Counted from the stretch's first letter, positions 13,501 to 27,803 are shown. The stretch: DNA of 64,000 bases from Lateolabrax maculatus (GCA_031216445.1 CM062214.1:5541501-5605500), one strand, 5' to 3'. Made by a program: numbers and translations. Notes: generated by a model not told the origin, from the letters alone.

Positions 13501-14775
13501 CTCAACTGAACGTTTAAACTTTCTTTTGTGAAATTGAGGATGTTTTCTCAAGTGTTGACATTTTAGTAAAATTTGAATACCACCACCACAGAATGTTCAA
13601 AACGTGCATAAAAATACGTTGCTGGAAACACGGCTACTATCTCATTCTTCTTTCCTTACCCTTATTTCTCAGAAGGTTGATTCTGTGTTGCCTCATGTAA
13701 GTGAATTGTGCTGACAGTTTTGGCCAGGACTCTCTAAGAGACGGATTTAAATCTCAAGCAGACCACTGTGGTTAAATAGAAAATAGCGCTTCTTGCTCGC
13801 TCAGGACTACATTTCGAACATAAACAAGACATTTATCTCAAATTATAATGTATCAGTGTGTCAGAGTTTGATTGAGAGAGCGAGCTGCAGAGAAGTACTT
13901 GGATGCCCTCATCATAAATGCTGTCAGTTACAGTTAGGCTTGTTGTTAATACTGCTTATGCAGACGTGTAGGTGTTGAGCTATGGCTTAATTTGAATATA
14001 CTCCCACACACTGTTGCTTTGCGCTGTTAGTCTTCCCATTCCCATTTTAACTGATCACTAAGGATACCACATTCAACCAGCAAGAGACCTATTTAATTAA
14101 TTCAGTTAAACATTTACTGTAAGGTGGAAGCAAACAGGAAGTAGCAAACTCAACACTATCAACCTTAAGTTGCTTAAGAGACTATTTTACTCAAATCTTT
14201 GAATACACCTAAAACATGGAGTGTAATTATTGTTTCAGAATAGATGTTTTTTTTTGTTTGTTTTTTTAGTGTGTGTGTGTGTGAACCTTTCTCAAGTGCT
14301 CCCCCAGGCTACAGCTGTGTAAGTCAGTGTGTCTATGGTCAGCTTAGTTGCTTGAATAACAGTTAAAATCAATTAAAAACACCAGTAAAACCAGAAGGAA
14401 ATTTTTTTGCTTTTTGCATGATACTTGAAAGGAAAGGCAAAGGATGAATGAATGAATGAATGAATGAATATTTGTGTGTTCTATTAGGAAGCTCATTACC
14501 AGAGAAAATGTTGCCCCATTTTCTCGATCTTATCTAACTCACTCGCACTTGTCCCTCATTGCGCACGTGCGTGTGTGTGTGTGCGCATGTGCGTTTGACC
14601 TCAGAAAGAACAAGGAAAAAGAGCGAGAGAAAGGGGGTTGGGAAGGTGGTACTGAGACCATCCCACCGGTAAGAAGCACTTAGCTTACAAGATCAAACAA
14701 GATCACTTAGTCTGCAACCACATCACCACCAATGGGACGCCAACAAACACCAACTATAATGCACACAAACATGTG

Positions 14776-14816
<41 letters not shown>

Positions 14817-15744
14817 GCTTTAATGGCTCAGGCATGCTAATGGATCCACTATGGAGATCTATTCTCTTCTCCCTGTCACTGAGCTGTGAGTTACTGACTT
14901 GTTTGTGATCTCGGTGTGGGAAAAAAAATGCTTAAACATGAGTCGGCTGCTCTAAAATGCTACACAAAAACGCATTGCTATTGAACATAAAGTGAATGCA
15001 TGGAAAGATGGGCATTCAATAAGACAATGAGAGCAATAAAATCAGTCATTCATTTATAATCATTTTTCATGGATGGCACAGAGAGGCATGCATGTGTATT
15101 TTTAGAACACACCATGAAAAGCGTTGAGAATAGATTGACTTGAGATGAGATCATGAATATTTCACATCTGCTGGTAAATCAGAGCACTGCTCTGGACTTT
15201 GAGCTCCCAGTCGTTTTCAGCTGTCCACGGGAGCTGGCTAACTTAACTAGATAAAGCTGAACCCACAGGGACCAGCTGACTGACGACAGAGAGCACGCTG
15301 GGAAGGAGCCCCTGAATAAAACAGGGACTCCAAGAAATCCTCTGCGGGGAGCAGCACCAGAGGTTCAAGGAGCTGCATATTTACATGTACTGTATGTGCT
15401 ACTCAGTCTTCTCTTGGGAGTGTGGTTGGGATTTATATGTTACCTAATCTGCATTCAATCACCTTGTTAGTAACAGCATACAAACTGATTTATCTTTTTG
15501 TTTGGTAGATTGAAGGGCTGGACCATCCTGTAGCCTTTATCCCCGTTACTGTCACACATTACATACTCTACACTTTATTTCTAACTCTATAAACTGGATC
15601 ATGTTATATTAGAATCCAGGGTTGATTTTTTTATTTATTTTTTCCAGTATTAATTCTGATCAGGGTATCTGCTGATACCGAGTTCCGATCTGACAGCAAA
15701 ATCTGTACACCTCAGTGCGTGGAACTAATCCGGATCATTTTTAT
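10502..15744. other. intergenic sequence, no gene seen
   Basis: Frames of up to 126 residues (for example the minus frame at 11264-11644) have no recognisable similarity and no splice logic. There is a (TGAA)n tract at 14442-14469 and (CA)n at about 14784-14811. Confidence 0.5.
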
Positions 15745-16190
15745 TAGCCATGCTAGCAGCTGGTCGCTCCACCACTTTGGTCCAGCCTGAAATATCTCAA
15801 CAGCTACCAGCTGGATTAACAATTTTGTACTAATCATGTTCCCCAGAGGATGAATCCTACTGATTTCTCATGTAGCATCACCAGCAGGTTGATACTTTTA
15901 GTATAATATATTTACAACTATTGGATGGATTGTCACAAAATTTACTACAGATATCCACAGCCCCCAGAGGATGAATCCTAATGACTTTGGCGATCCCCTG
16001 ACTTTTCCTCTGACATTTGAGTTTCTTTGTGAAATGGATGAATTGTAATAATCATTAACTTTACTGTACTTTGTGTTTAATGCTAATAAGCAAATCTTAT
16101 TATGCTATTGTGCTAAAATAAGATGGGAACATCATACATGTTAAATATAAGCATGTTAGCCTGCTGGCTCAAAGCACGGCTGTAGACCGT
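15745..16190. repeat. copy of a dispersed non-coding repeat family with internally duplicated segments
   Basis: The phrase CCCCAGAGGATGAATCCTA occurs twice inside this element (about 15841 and 15962), each time followed by related text. The second copy continues into GACTTTGGCGATCCCCTGAC. The same order of motifs recurs at 49400-49760, and partial matches occur at 5757-5880 and 39965-40075. The end contains a gctaa/gcatgttagc motif. Confidence 0.55.
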
Positions 16191-19100
16191 CAGTCTTTTA
16201 ATTCTCGATGAGGCCTTGGATTGGTAGTGGTGACACTGAAAGTGAAACACAGAATCTTATAATGATGTTGATAAAGAAACTGCACTTAATGTAAATCAGA
16301 TAGCTAATGGCTAATACTCAGTCTGCTTAATAAAGCCAGTATGTGCACAGATATCGACGTGGCATGTCAGATCTCCATTTTTACTGTTTATTCCATTGTT
16401 TGATATGCCAGCAGCCAAATATGAGCAACTCAATTCATGTGAGTAATGTAAACTCATTAAAAGTGCAGTCGGTAATGTTCTACTGTCTCTTTGCACAAAA
16501 TGGTCATAATTCTTGAGTGGGTGCTCACAAGAGTGTTGAATCAGCTGCATCAGCTTGCATAACCTCAAATGTTTGCATTCTATTTTTAAGTTTGTGTTCT
16601 ATTTTCCATTTGCTGTATTTTCTTACTCTTGATTACTGCAATGTCCCAGTTTCTCCATGGGGACCACACAAGTTTCTTCTCATCTTTGCAGGCAAAACCT
16701 GGAAAAACGCGACGCGCAGACACACTGACACGGGACGGGATCGAAGCAGAGGATGAGTGACCGTGTGAAGGGTTGTCGCACTGCTGCGGGACAGTCTATC
16801 CATCTCTCCGTTGGTCTATTCATCCATTACCTCTTGCCTGTCCCTGTGGTATTGTCGCGCCCAGTGTGGCGCAGCGCCAATGGTGCAAAAGTGGGAGTCG
16901 GGGGTCAAAGAGGTGGGAGCTTCATGCAAACGAGGCCGCACAAGACAATGTTTTGGAAACTGACTCTTTATGTAGCTCTGAGAATAGATGCACCTGCAGT
17001 ACACCTGCAAGCCCCTGCCAGCAATGCACACCTATTATAGATAACACTGAATAATGTGAACAAATAATACCAATGATTATCATCAAATCATTATTTGCAG
17101 TATTATTGTAACAAAATGAGATAAACACCCTAATACAAATACAAATAGGCTGACTAACTGATTACAAATTGGATGTTTAACTTTTTGATGACAATCCCTT
17201 AAATTTAACATTAAAACATCTATTCTGTCCGAGCGAACTTCAGCCATCATAAAACATATGTTTGACACCTGTGCTGTGACATGACGACAATTCTATAAGG
17301 CCTATATGCTACGATGCTGATCTTCTATTTGCATACTCGTTACTTCACACAGATCTGAGCTGCTGAATTCTGATGGATATTCTGTGTCCTCCTCAACTGA
17401 TGAAGGACGCTGTTCCTCCACCTGATGGAGAAATAATGACAGTATTATTATCATACCATACCTGGCACACTGTCGCACACCTGTGCAGAATTAGAGGTCC
17501 TACAAGCCCACTGTACACCTACACGGGGGTTTTCACTTCCTTCTCCTGATGAGAGGTCTTCTCGGGACTGAGCACCTGTGAGATCCATCACCAGTTCACC
17601 CCTAGATCCAGTGCTTTTTTTGTGCAGCGCCACATTTCATTTCACTTCCGCTTTCCAACATACACCCCCCTATCTCTTCTTCTCCTGACACATTCATGCA
17701 TAGCATACTGATAATGCATTTACATGTGCAGTTTCTGCTATCATGTACCCCCCCGCCTCCCATTACCCCTGTTGAGGGGTGCTGATCCCAGGGATCATTT
17801 TCCCTGATACTGCCCTTTGTATTCCTGGTAACGCAATTTAGTATGCAGGGGCGGCGTTGCATTAGCCCCAGGATCACAGGAATGTGAGGGAATTATGGTA
17901 ATAGAGGACAGAGAGCCAGACTCAGAAGAAGTATACATGCACAGCAGGAAAAAGAAACGGAATCTCCCCTTTAACACAACATGTTATATAATACTCAACT
18001 CATTATGAGCCTTCTAAAAATGGATCAGAATAGTGTACACCAGGCAGGAAAAAACAGATACTGGATAACAGATATGGATAATTCATGTTTTTGGTGAGCC
18101 TGTGAGATTTAGTCAGAGCAAATGTGGATCTTGAAGGTCTCCAGTGGTTTGTATTCTGGAAACTCCATCCGAGTTCAACTTTGTTTGTATACAACTTCCC
18201 GATTTCTATGAAATCTTCGGCTTAAATGAATCGTTATAGTTAAAATAATAGTTATAGTTACCATCTTTTTATCTAACTCGTCGTAAGGAAGCGGATAGAC
18301 ATAATTTCCAAAGTAGGTAGGTAGGTAGGTAGACCCTACAGCGTAGAAATTAACTATACTGCAGTGCAGGTGTGGTTGTAGAAGTTTTTATGAACGTTTT
18401 GAACTTTAATCTGCCATGAAAAAGTAGCACTATAAAGATCCAGTCTACACTGTGAATCCATGCAAGCCACAGCCTCCATTCTCTATGATGGACTATATAA
18501 GAACGTTTTTTTAGAGTCACCCCAGGTCTTCAGCAGGGAAGTGTTATAGAGTAGTATTGTGGAGCTGCAGTCTGTACAAACATGAGAAAGGTTAATAACT
18601 CCCAAGTCTTTGGATAAGGCGGAAACCGTATTCCTTCAAGATGTTATGGCAGTCCTCCGACAGCTGAGGGCAGGGCAGGAAAAAACAGCTCAGGGAAACA
18701 ACTGAAACGCTGAAAAAAATAGGAGACCTTTAAAAATGTAGAATGTGTGTTTTTGTGTGTATGTGTGTGTGTGTGCGTGTGTGTGCAATCCCAGTGGAGT
18801 CCAAAATACAAGTAAAGAGGAATATTTTGTAGTGAAAAGTACATTTCTTGCAGATTTACCACTAGAGGCACATAATGGGCCCTCAAGAGAGCAGATCAAC
18901 CATTAAGATCCAAAGTAGCGTCTGATTAGTTTCTGAGCTGCAGACCTGGATTATTGTAGCGGAAGAGTCCTTTATTAATTGATCACAAACATTTATAGCA
19001 GCAAATCGGCTTATTATAAACCGAGGAACCCATGAGCCTTTATTAATGAATCAGTCAATTCTAATGAGCCATAAAATGTGCAGTTGTAAATGTTGATACT

Positions 19101-21064
19101 GTAAGCTGTTAATAGATTTTGTGAAGAAGTAAGAGCTGCTTGCAAAGACAGAGTGAGTCATTCTGGAGGAAGATATACACAACCTGGCAGCCCAAAACCC
19201 ATCATTACCGATGGCTTATTACTGATGTACAATGCTTTAATAAATTAATATTCATGAACATGGCACTGGACACCTAGTATATTTTCCTATTTGACTATTG
19301 GAGAATTTAGTTTATGGAGTTTTTTGCTTTATTCAAATGGAAAGATAACTATGAAAGAGATGAAAAAAAGTTTCAGAGGGGCATTTGCAATGTGTACAGC
19401 AATAATGTGCAGTCGGTCTGCTGTGTGACTTGCGTTGCTAAATCAACTGAAATAATTGTATTTTGTGGAGGCTCCAGTCAAGACGTTTAGTGTCACATGA
19501 TGGTCTAAATGTTGAATTTCAGATGCCTTGTTACCAAACAATGTGCTGCACTAGCACTTAAACCAGGGATGTTCCCAATATTCTCATATTTTATTCACTT
19601 CAGAGTACGTTTTGAAGTCCCACTCAAGTGCGTACACCACACACAGTGAAATATTCAAACAGGTTATACACATTGTCCTACCATTTTGTAATACAATTTG
19701 TATTTGGTATATTTGGAATATTGATAAAAAAATTGAAATATTGAATATCTGAACTGAACCTCCACTGCTTCTGTACGCATGTCCTCCAAATAACTTTTCA
19801 GTCTCCAAGGTTTTAAAGGAAACAGACTGCGGCCATTATCATGGGAACTGTCACAAAGTGCTTCTGCCTGGTACTGAAAGCATGTCTAATTGTTGCTCCC
19901 ACAGTACGAGCTGAAACACCATGCCCACAGCCCAACTTCTGCAAAACATCATTCAATATTGATCAATAGTAGATAAAAAGCTATTGTACTTCATCCAGCA
20001 TGTATTATTCATGAGCATCCTTTACACATGATATGGTGGCTGACTTCATAACACTTAATGTCTCATTGTATTGCACTGTTCACTTAAACAGGCGGCAGAA
20101 GATTAATGTCAGTGGCAGGGGTGCCACGTCTGAGACTTCAGGTTCAACAAGTTCAAGTGAGAAGTTTTCTGGATTGTTAAAGGGACAATCCACTGATTTT
20201 ACATGTCAAAATCAATTTGCTAGTACTGGAATGCAACTCAACCTGTGCAAACTGCCGAATAATAGCCTGTGTGCCTCTCAACGCTCTCTGGGTGAGCTTT
20301 GTCAAGTCAAAGGAAGCTTTTTCCTGCATTATGGCACATGTAGGATCCAGTGTTTTTGGAGCTTGACCCCATTCTAAGGACTAAAAGTCAGGATACTTCA
20401 GTCTCTGCTGTTCTGATTTTCTTTTTAAATGTCATTTGCAAATCATTCAGCTCTGTTGAAGTGTAAATTGCGAGCCTGCCCCTTTAAAAATATATATATC
20501 TTTATGCATAATAAATCTTGATGTAATGCAGTTTCATCCTTCCTGTTGTTTTAAAGTGTGTTTATGTTCATGTCTGGAAATTGGTAGAATAGAAAATTAA
20601 CTTAACTAATGAAATATTAGAAAAATAGGAGATTATACTGAGCAGGACAAAGAACAGTACTTATGAGTGATGAAAAGATGAAACTGTGCTGTTTGCATGC
20701 TGCTCCTCATGGGTAATATGATTTCCCATTCTTCTATCGCCATCTAGTGGAATGAAATTGGAAGTACATTATCAGACCATGCAGTCAATAAAAAATGAAA
20801 AAAGGATTGCCACTGGCAGTTATTTCGCACAGTTATCTGCACTTGAGTCCTTTTACCTGTCTGAGATTAATGATCCCTTGCACCTTGTGTTTTGTGGACA
20901 TTGGCTGTACTTCCTCATTGTTTGGGATCCCACTGACCCCCAATCTTTTCTTTTATTCTGACTTTTGCCACAAACTGAGCTTGCACATTTGATGAACATG
21001 ACGAATATGGAAGACCATAGATAATAAGAAAACATGTAGTTTTAGATGTTATTATATGGACAGT

Positions 21065-21119
<55 letters not shown>

Positions 21120-21294
21120 CATCCTTTATATATATCCCTTCTTTATATTCCAAAAAAAAAAAGCAACTGCCAGACACAGACCCCTGGCTGAAACATGTAA
21201 CTAATTTTAATTTAAAATCATATTTATAAGCAATTATGATAAAAATTCTGTTTTTGAGCTGGTTGAGATCAAAATGATACCAATAACCTCATGA
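16191..21294. other. intergenic sequence between repeats and the spon1 3' end, no gene seen
   Basis: No supported exon is visible. It contains (GTAG)n at 18312-18332, (GT)n near 18757-18786 and a (CA)n run of about 46 bp at 21065-21110. A MITE-like fragment at about 20175-20400 begins TTAAAGGGACAATCCACTG. The stretch 18890-19110 has several TAAT-type sites in otherwise low-repeat sequence and may be a conserved element. Confidence 0.5.
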
Positions 21295-22126
21295 TTTTCA
21301 CATTTACATTTTTTATTGTAAAGGTGGTTTCTTAGAAAATAGTCACGTGATACAGAGGCAAAGAAATAAAAGAAAGAGGCCTGAAAACAGAAAAGAGTCA
21401 AGGCAAGAAAGTGAAGAGAACATCTACAGAAAATAGAACTTTGGTGATGACATTCTTATTAAAACAGAAAAAATAAACTGCAACTTAATCTGCTAAGTAA
21501 CACTAAAAAAAGATTTTACAGATCACTCTCATCATGGCAGTACAATGAAAAGCACAATAAAAACAATACATGAAAATAAAGTCTGCTGTAAGCAAGGCCC
21601 CGGTAACAGTCTACTGTATGTTGAGCTGTCCTACAGTTTTTAACACTGTACAAACCTCTGCAGTGTTTTCCATACAACCTCCTCTGCAGCCAGAACGCTG
21701 CACCAATGCAGCACAGCACACGTGTAAGACGTGACACTTCCAAAGCTCCGTCTGTTTGTGTTTTCAGGCGCTGACAGAGGCAGATACAGTCGTTTAGCTA
21801 TCTGTTTTAAGACAACATCTATGGCAGAGAAAGCAGAATGTCCAACCAAACATCTTTGCACATGCTAAAATAAGATCTTCTGACAGAGTGAGCGCTATCG
21901 CAGGTTTAATGCTACATCAGCTGAACGACAGATAAACAGCAGTACAGTATATAAAGACTAATTTTAACAGTATAAAACATCTCCATTTAAATGTATCTGT
22001 TTATTATTGGAAAGTGGTTTTTTAGTACTTACACTGTAGTGTCACTTATAAGTGTTGGTTAGATAGAAGATATACAGTACATCCATAAGTCTTTAGAGAC
22101 TTCCTGTATGAGCATCTATGTCTTGC

Positions 22127-22157
<31 letters not shown>

Positions 22158-23459
22158 ATCTTCAGTTTAGTTTACAATTTTTCTCAATTAAGTGACAGTT
22201 GCCAACTTAAAATATTCCACACCAGGGCTGAAAGTTTGTCTGATCTTAAAATGATTACTTCCTGGTTGTATATGACTCGTTTACAGGGATTTTCATTCAA
22301 ATTCTCTGATGTCGTTCTTTAGTTATAGGAGTGTTTTCATGTTGCAGTATTGCTACTTTACCTCCACCACTGATTGACACGTGTCCATCTCATCGGCTCT
22401 TTCTGCAGATCTTCTCTCTGTGGCTCGCAACTGTTGTCAATGTCATCGCTTTCACAGTTTTCCCTGTTTGATAGTGTGGCTTGTTGTGTTTGCTTCATAT
22501 CTGTAGTTATGTATGCCCACTTAGCAAGCAACAGCACAAGTGTTTCTCATAGGTTATGAAATGACAACAAGGGAAGGGACTTTTGTTCTCCTTGTTTGTC
22601 CTTTCTCTCCAGACTTTGTGTATTTTTAAGGGGGCACTTATGTTGCCTGCTTTAAAGGCTAAAGTCAGGGAACTAAAGTCCCTGTGTGCTGTGAACACCA
22701 CAGGTGACGCCAAAGATTGTAACATGGTTGCCTGCAGTGTTGCTCTACAAGATGTGCATGCCTCTGGCTGTTTTAGGCAGGTACATGGTAAATCCCTCTG
22801 CACAGAGGTAGGTGTATGATTGCGTACACTCACCATTACACTGTCCTGCACATCTGATTAACACAGTGGAACTGTCTGCATTGTCTGCTTCTTTCACACT
22901 TATTCTACAAATATGTTGTCAGACAGCAGCAGGCTGCTATTTTAGCATGTATCCTGTGGGTATTTTTCTCTGAAAATAGGAGCACATTTTGGCGAAAATA
23001 CCAAGGAAATACCCTATTACATACCCCTAAAACTCCTGAAAATACACCAAGGAATGTTCAGTGGCAAAGCTATTGTAGGTAGGTTTTTTTTTTCTAAAAA
23101 TCCTGAAAAGCAGTTTTTTAATTTTTTTTGCAGGACACAGACATTACTCTCTAATACTTCCATTGTGGTCTAAAGTAAAAGTCAGCCCTGTTAACTAAAT
23201 GCCTACAATGGCTTCACTAAACAGCACATTATCATCTTCTCCTTTTTTCCTCTTTTCTTCTCCCTTCACCTCTACTTACCTAAACTCCTTTTTTCAAAGT
23301 GTCAGACTAACCCATCATCACCCTCACCTCACCTCCCTGTACACAAAAAGTTTATCCCCATCGTCATCTTTATCAAATTAACCCATATTTTCACACCTCA
23401 TGTATTTAACCTACAGCACCCCACCCCCCCACCCCTCCTCTGCAGCTCAGTAGTGCCCC
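21295..23459 (-). other. spon1: probable 3'UTR of spon1
   Basis: This stretch follows the TAG stop and has no further exon-like sequence. A good minus-strand AATAAA (within ACAATAAAAAATG) lies at 21312-21317, followed by U-rich sequence, which would give a 3'UTR of about 2.16 kb. An alternative AATAAA lies at 22000-22005 (about 1.5 kb). In transcript sense it contains a U25 tract (A25 on the plus strand, 22127-22151). Near 23200-23300 the transcript strand is purine-rich. The exact end is inferred. Confidence 0.45.
21312..21317 (-). promoter_or_regulatory. spon1: candidate polyadenylation signal AATAAA for spon1
   Basis: On the minus strand the context is TTTACAATAAAAAATG, followed some 30 bases on by the U-rich GGTATCATTTTGAT. 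It is the most typical signal within 2.5 kb of the stop. The signal at 22005-22000 is a competitor that might be used alternatively. Confidence 0.4.
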
Positions 23460-23623
23460 CTAGCAGGGATTAACGTTACAGGCGCGGATCTCCTTCCGGT
23501 CCTTACAGCTTGACGTCTGGGGGACTTTAGCTCTTTTCTTCACCATCATGAAACGTTCCTGGATCCCCCCTCCGCATGGTTTGGTACAGTCCGACCAGAT
23601 GGTCCACGGCTGCATCCTGCAAC
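23460..23623 (-). CDS. spon1: spon1 last coding exon: thrombospondin type 1 repeat 6 and stop
   Basis: This 164-bp exon encodes CRMQPWTIWSDCTKPCGGG, then IQERFMMVKKRAK, and ends SCKDRKEIRACNVNPC and TAG. It matches the F-spondin C-terminus closely. The acceptor is CCAACAG; the split codon G|GT restores G before C. The 94-bp intron to TSR5 is short. Confidence 0.96.
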
Positions 23624-26600
23624 CTGTTGGAGCAAAAAACAGACAGTAGCATCTCAACTCTAGTCTCATGTAGCAGCTTTAATAAAAATGACACTATAAC
23701 AGATTATTCCCACCCACCTGGCTGCTCCTCAACTGCTGCATCTCTTCCCTGTTTACCTCGTCTCCTTCTCTTTCCACCTCCTCCTCCTCCTCCTCCTCCT
23801 CCTCCACCACCACTTCTCTCCTCCTTTGTTTTCGGCCGGCACTTCCTGATCTTGCATTTCTTCCTCTGGATGGTCTCGGGACAAGCGCTGCCCCCGAACT
23901 GCGGCTCCAGTTTGACCATACGGGTCCGAATGGTGTGTCCTTTACCGCAGGACTTGTTGCACTCGGACCACTCGGACCACTCAGAGACCATGCAGTCGAC
24001 GGCTGGAGCGAGGAACAGAAGGAGGAGAACAAGAGGAAATGTCAAAGAAAGAACCGGTAAAGGGGAGGCAGGCATTTGAATGTCAGATACAAGCACAGGA
24101 AAATATTTTGTTCTATTGATTGATAAACTCAAGATCATGCTATTAACGGAAAGTAAGAAGAAAAAAAACAAACAAATATGGAGCTGCAGATGTCTGGAAG
24201 ATGGAACATGGTCTGTCTGTTGTGGAGCGAAGTTCACTTTTATATCACAGCAGCCTAAGTTCATTTGGGGCATTCACCTTAAAACTAAAGTGAATGCACC
24301 AGAAATGTTGAACCAGGAAGTATCTCTACAAAAGAATTAAATCAATCTCACGTTTGTTAAGTGGTTTGGACCACATGGTAAAATACTTAAAAAATTAAAA
24401 GAATTTGTGGTTTACAGCGGCGGCTTTGTGCTTGGGTTACTCACGGCACTCAGGCAGCATGCACTTCTCTGTCTGCTCCAGCTCCTCGGTGCACTCTGCA
24501 GGATCAGACTTCAGCATCCTCTGACGTGTTCGTACGCCCCGCCCGCACGTCACGCTGCACTCACTCCAGTCGGACCAGGGGGACAGCATGCAAGGGATGG
24601 TATCTGCACAAAGTATACAAACACACATGCTACAGTTAGTTCTAATTATCAGGTTAAAGTGCCAATATTTCTGTACTTTATGTCATATTCATGAACCGGA
24701 CGTATAATGATGCAACAGTGTTGAACTGAAAGGAAAGAAACATTTGAATAACTTACGGCATTCTGGCATCATGCATTTGTCCACTTCGGCCACCTCGGCC
24801 TTACACATGGATCCGTCTATGGGAGGCATCTTCACCATGCGCTCACGTCTTCTCATGCCCAACCCGCAGGTGACGCTGCAGGGGTCCCACTCGTTCCACT
24901 CAGTCACCACGCAGCTGCTGGGTGCTGTGGGGAGGAAGACACGACAAAAAAAAATAAAATAAACATATGTCAGTATTTCCACCACAAAGAGATCCAGTTT
25001 TGGCTTGACTACTAAAGTCAAATCAGTTGCTCCATTTTAGAGAATGTTTATCATCATTATTCATTTATTTATTTTAATTTGAGTTTGGTGTGTTTCCTGT
25101 TAAATCCTACCTGACATCACCTTTTCTGTTTAGTTTTATTTATTTGTATTTATTTCTCTTACACTGTGTCTGTATTTCATGTCTTGCTTTTGTCTTTTAT
25201 TGTGAAGCAGCAAGTACATAACAGTACATAAACAGTACACAGTGGGGAAACACAGCAAATACTCATTATGCCCTTTCGTACTGCTACAGTATTATCTTAT
25301 ATAGTAATGTTTTGACACGTAAGCATCATTTGAATGTTTCAGCAGGTGCAAATTGTAACTACTTTTTATCCTAATGGGCAGTTCAATCTATAACACTGTA
25401 TGCTATGTGAGAAGCTCTTAATCTGAAAAGTAACTAATAATCATAGCTATGAAAGAAATGTAATAAAAAGTACAATATTTGCCTGTGAACTGTCGTGTAG
25501 CAGCAGTATAAAGTAGTATTAAATGGAAGTACTTACAAGCACCTCCAGTTATACTTGAGTACAGTACCTGACTAAATGTACTTTCCACCTGTTACTTCAC
25601 GCCACTGACACAGACACTGACGAACAGAGACTCACAGCATTCATCGTTGACGACACACTTCTCCGTCTCCTCGGTGTGGAGCTGGCAGAGCGAGCCGTCC
25701 TCAGGATACTGTTTGACATATCGCTCTCTCGACCTCATCCCCATCCCACAGGACACGCTGCAGGCCGACCAGCTGATCCACTCCGACATCATACACGTCG
25801 ATGGCTCTGTCCACCAGGAAAAGACAAACACAAGACCACTTAGCAACAGATACTATTAGAAGAACATGTTGACATTTTATGTTTGATTCTTTTCTTATCT
25901 CTTCGCTAGGTTATTATTAGGAAAAAGTTTGGCGTTTGTACCAACGCTGTTTTAAAAATGGCTTGTCTGCACGTCGTAACTTGCGGCTGCGGTTGCTTTG
26001 TTTGCCATTCCTCATTGCAACCAGTAGCCTACATAAGTAGGTCCACTGCTGGAGTTGACCATTTATTTCAGTGAGTAATAGAAACAGAGCTAGTTTTGGT
26101 CAAATAAAGCTAAAAGTTCTGTGTCAGGTGCACTGTGAAATAAAACAACACACCAGGACTCTACATAGCCCAGTGTTCCCAATAGATGTATGTAAACAGA
26201 GACAGGGCTCCATGTGAAGAGAGAAAGAGAGTAGAGAGGTCAGATTCAGCTACAGAAAAGCACCTTGGAGTTGACAGAAGCTTGTGATTTCCCTCATAAG
26301 TAGTTTTCTATTCTATAAAAACGGTTCCCAACTACATCTGTTGACCTCACAGCTGTTTTTGGCCATATGCTGGGCCGTAAAGTACACCCCCACAGCCCCT
26401 CTGAGCAATGCATAATAACTCAAATACGCTGTTTAACTCTAATAATAATAAAAAAAAAACACGGCTCACATTATAATGATGAATGTATTTTAAGAGGGAA
26501 TATTAACTTGACGAGAAATCCATATTGTGTTTTGGACGGTTACGCTAGTAAAATACTTAGGGAGACGTTTTAACAGTTGCCAATTTTTCAGCCATCTGGT

Positions 26601-27803
26601 GAAGATTTGAAGATCGTTTGCTTTTGGAGACGCGCCTTCTGGATTTTACATTTTGGAGAGCATTTGTGCTTTTCGTCCTGAGTTCTTGTCACACAGCAAA
26701 GTGTTTAGAAAAATAACACAGTCACAATTAACTCACAAGTACTTATATCCAGCTTCATTACATTACATTAACTTACATTACATTACTTTTCCATACACAT
26801 ACTGTACATTCACAGTCAGTTCCTCAATGACCAGTCTGTGCTACCAACTGAGCTCCAGTCTCCCACAAAGACTACAAAGTCAAAATGGTGTGGAGGTCAA
26901 AAGAAGACTTATCCATCAATGGATAAATAAATAATGTATTTTTAATTAGTACATAAATTATTTATACATAAACAAATGCTAAAATAAAAAATAAAAATAA
27001 ACAATTCAATTATAACTGAATGAATCATTCAATTAAAAAAAAAAAAACACACCGGAATTCTCTCCAACAGCTGATGGATTTCAGTCTGTTATAGTTGAAG
27101 GTTCCATTTTTAAAAGGCTCTCCCTTAGAAACTACTTCAACTCTCTTTTAATAAGGCAGGTTGCTTGAGGGACAGTCCTGTTCACAGCATGGGCCTGAGG
27201 GATTGAAAGTCAATATGTATGACCCTGGCTTGTAGCAGCTGAAAAGTGAACTGCAGCTTCTCAGGCTTAACAAGGGTCCACTCTGGTGTATTTTATCACT
27301 ATTAGCCAGCACGGCGCTTTAGGATCTCCCTATTCTTCTTCAGATAATACATTAAAAGTGAGAAAAGAGGGGTCTGTCAAGAAGAGGAGAGAACAGACCT
27401 TGTAAATAGGATTTTTCTTTTCAGAAACGATAGATGAGCAACTTAGCATGGATTTTTCTTTCACTCACAACATTTGACTTATACACTTACACTGTCCACT
27501 TTACAACAAACTGACACCAGCATTGCTGTGGCCTAATAAAGCAGAACTAAGTGAATCATTAATAAAAGATACAGGTATCTCCAGCTCGGATGAGGCCTCC
27601 AGAGAGCCATAGTGTTTCCCAGGAATACTAATCATCCTGGGGCGTCGCCCCCCCGCCCTGCCCCGCCATGAACCTCGCAATTATCAATCTCCCGCCACAC
27701 GCTAACGGAGCGCTAAATGAAAACAAAGGAGAGGTGCTCAGGAGCAAAAAGCTATCCGTGTTGCTGTCTGATAATCAATAAGAGGAGCAGTGAAAGCTGG
27801 GAG

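Noticed and set aside
16517..17054. Cluster of plus-strand frames near a tttgcag site
   Set aside because: The acceptor-like site is isolated and the frames do not match any protein; no donor or coding partner was found.
1..21294. Possible rras2 exons, the convergent neighbour of SPON1 in human
   Set aside because: I looked for Ras G-box coding text on the plus strand and saw none. The neighbour may lie further left.
24003..24273. Upstream extension of the TSR5 frame to a methionine near 24273
   Set aside because: A good acceptor (CTCCAG) at 24003-24006 joins in phase with TSR4, so the extension is intron.
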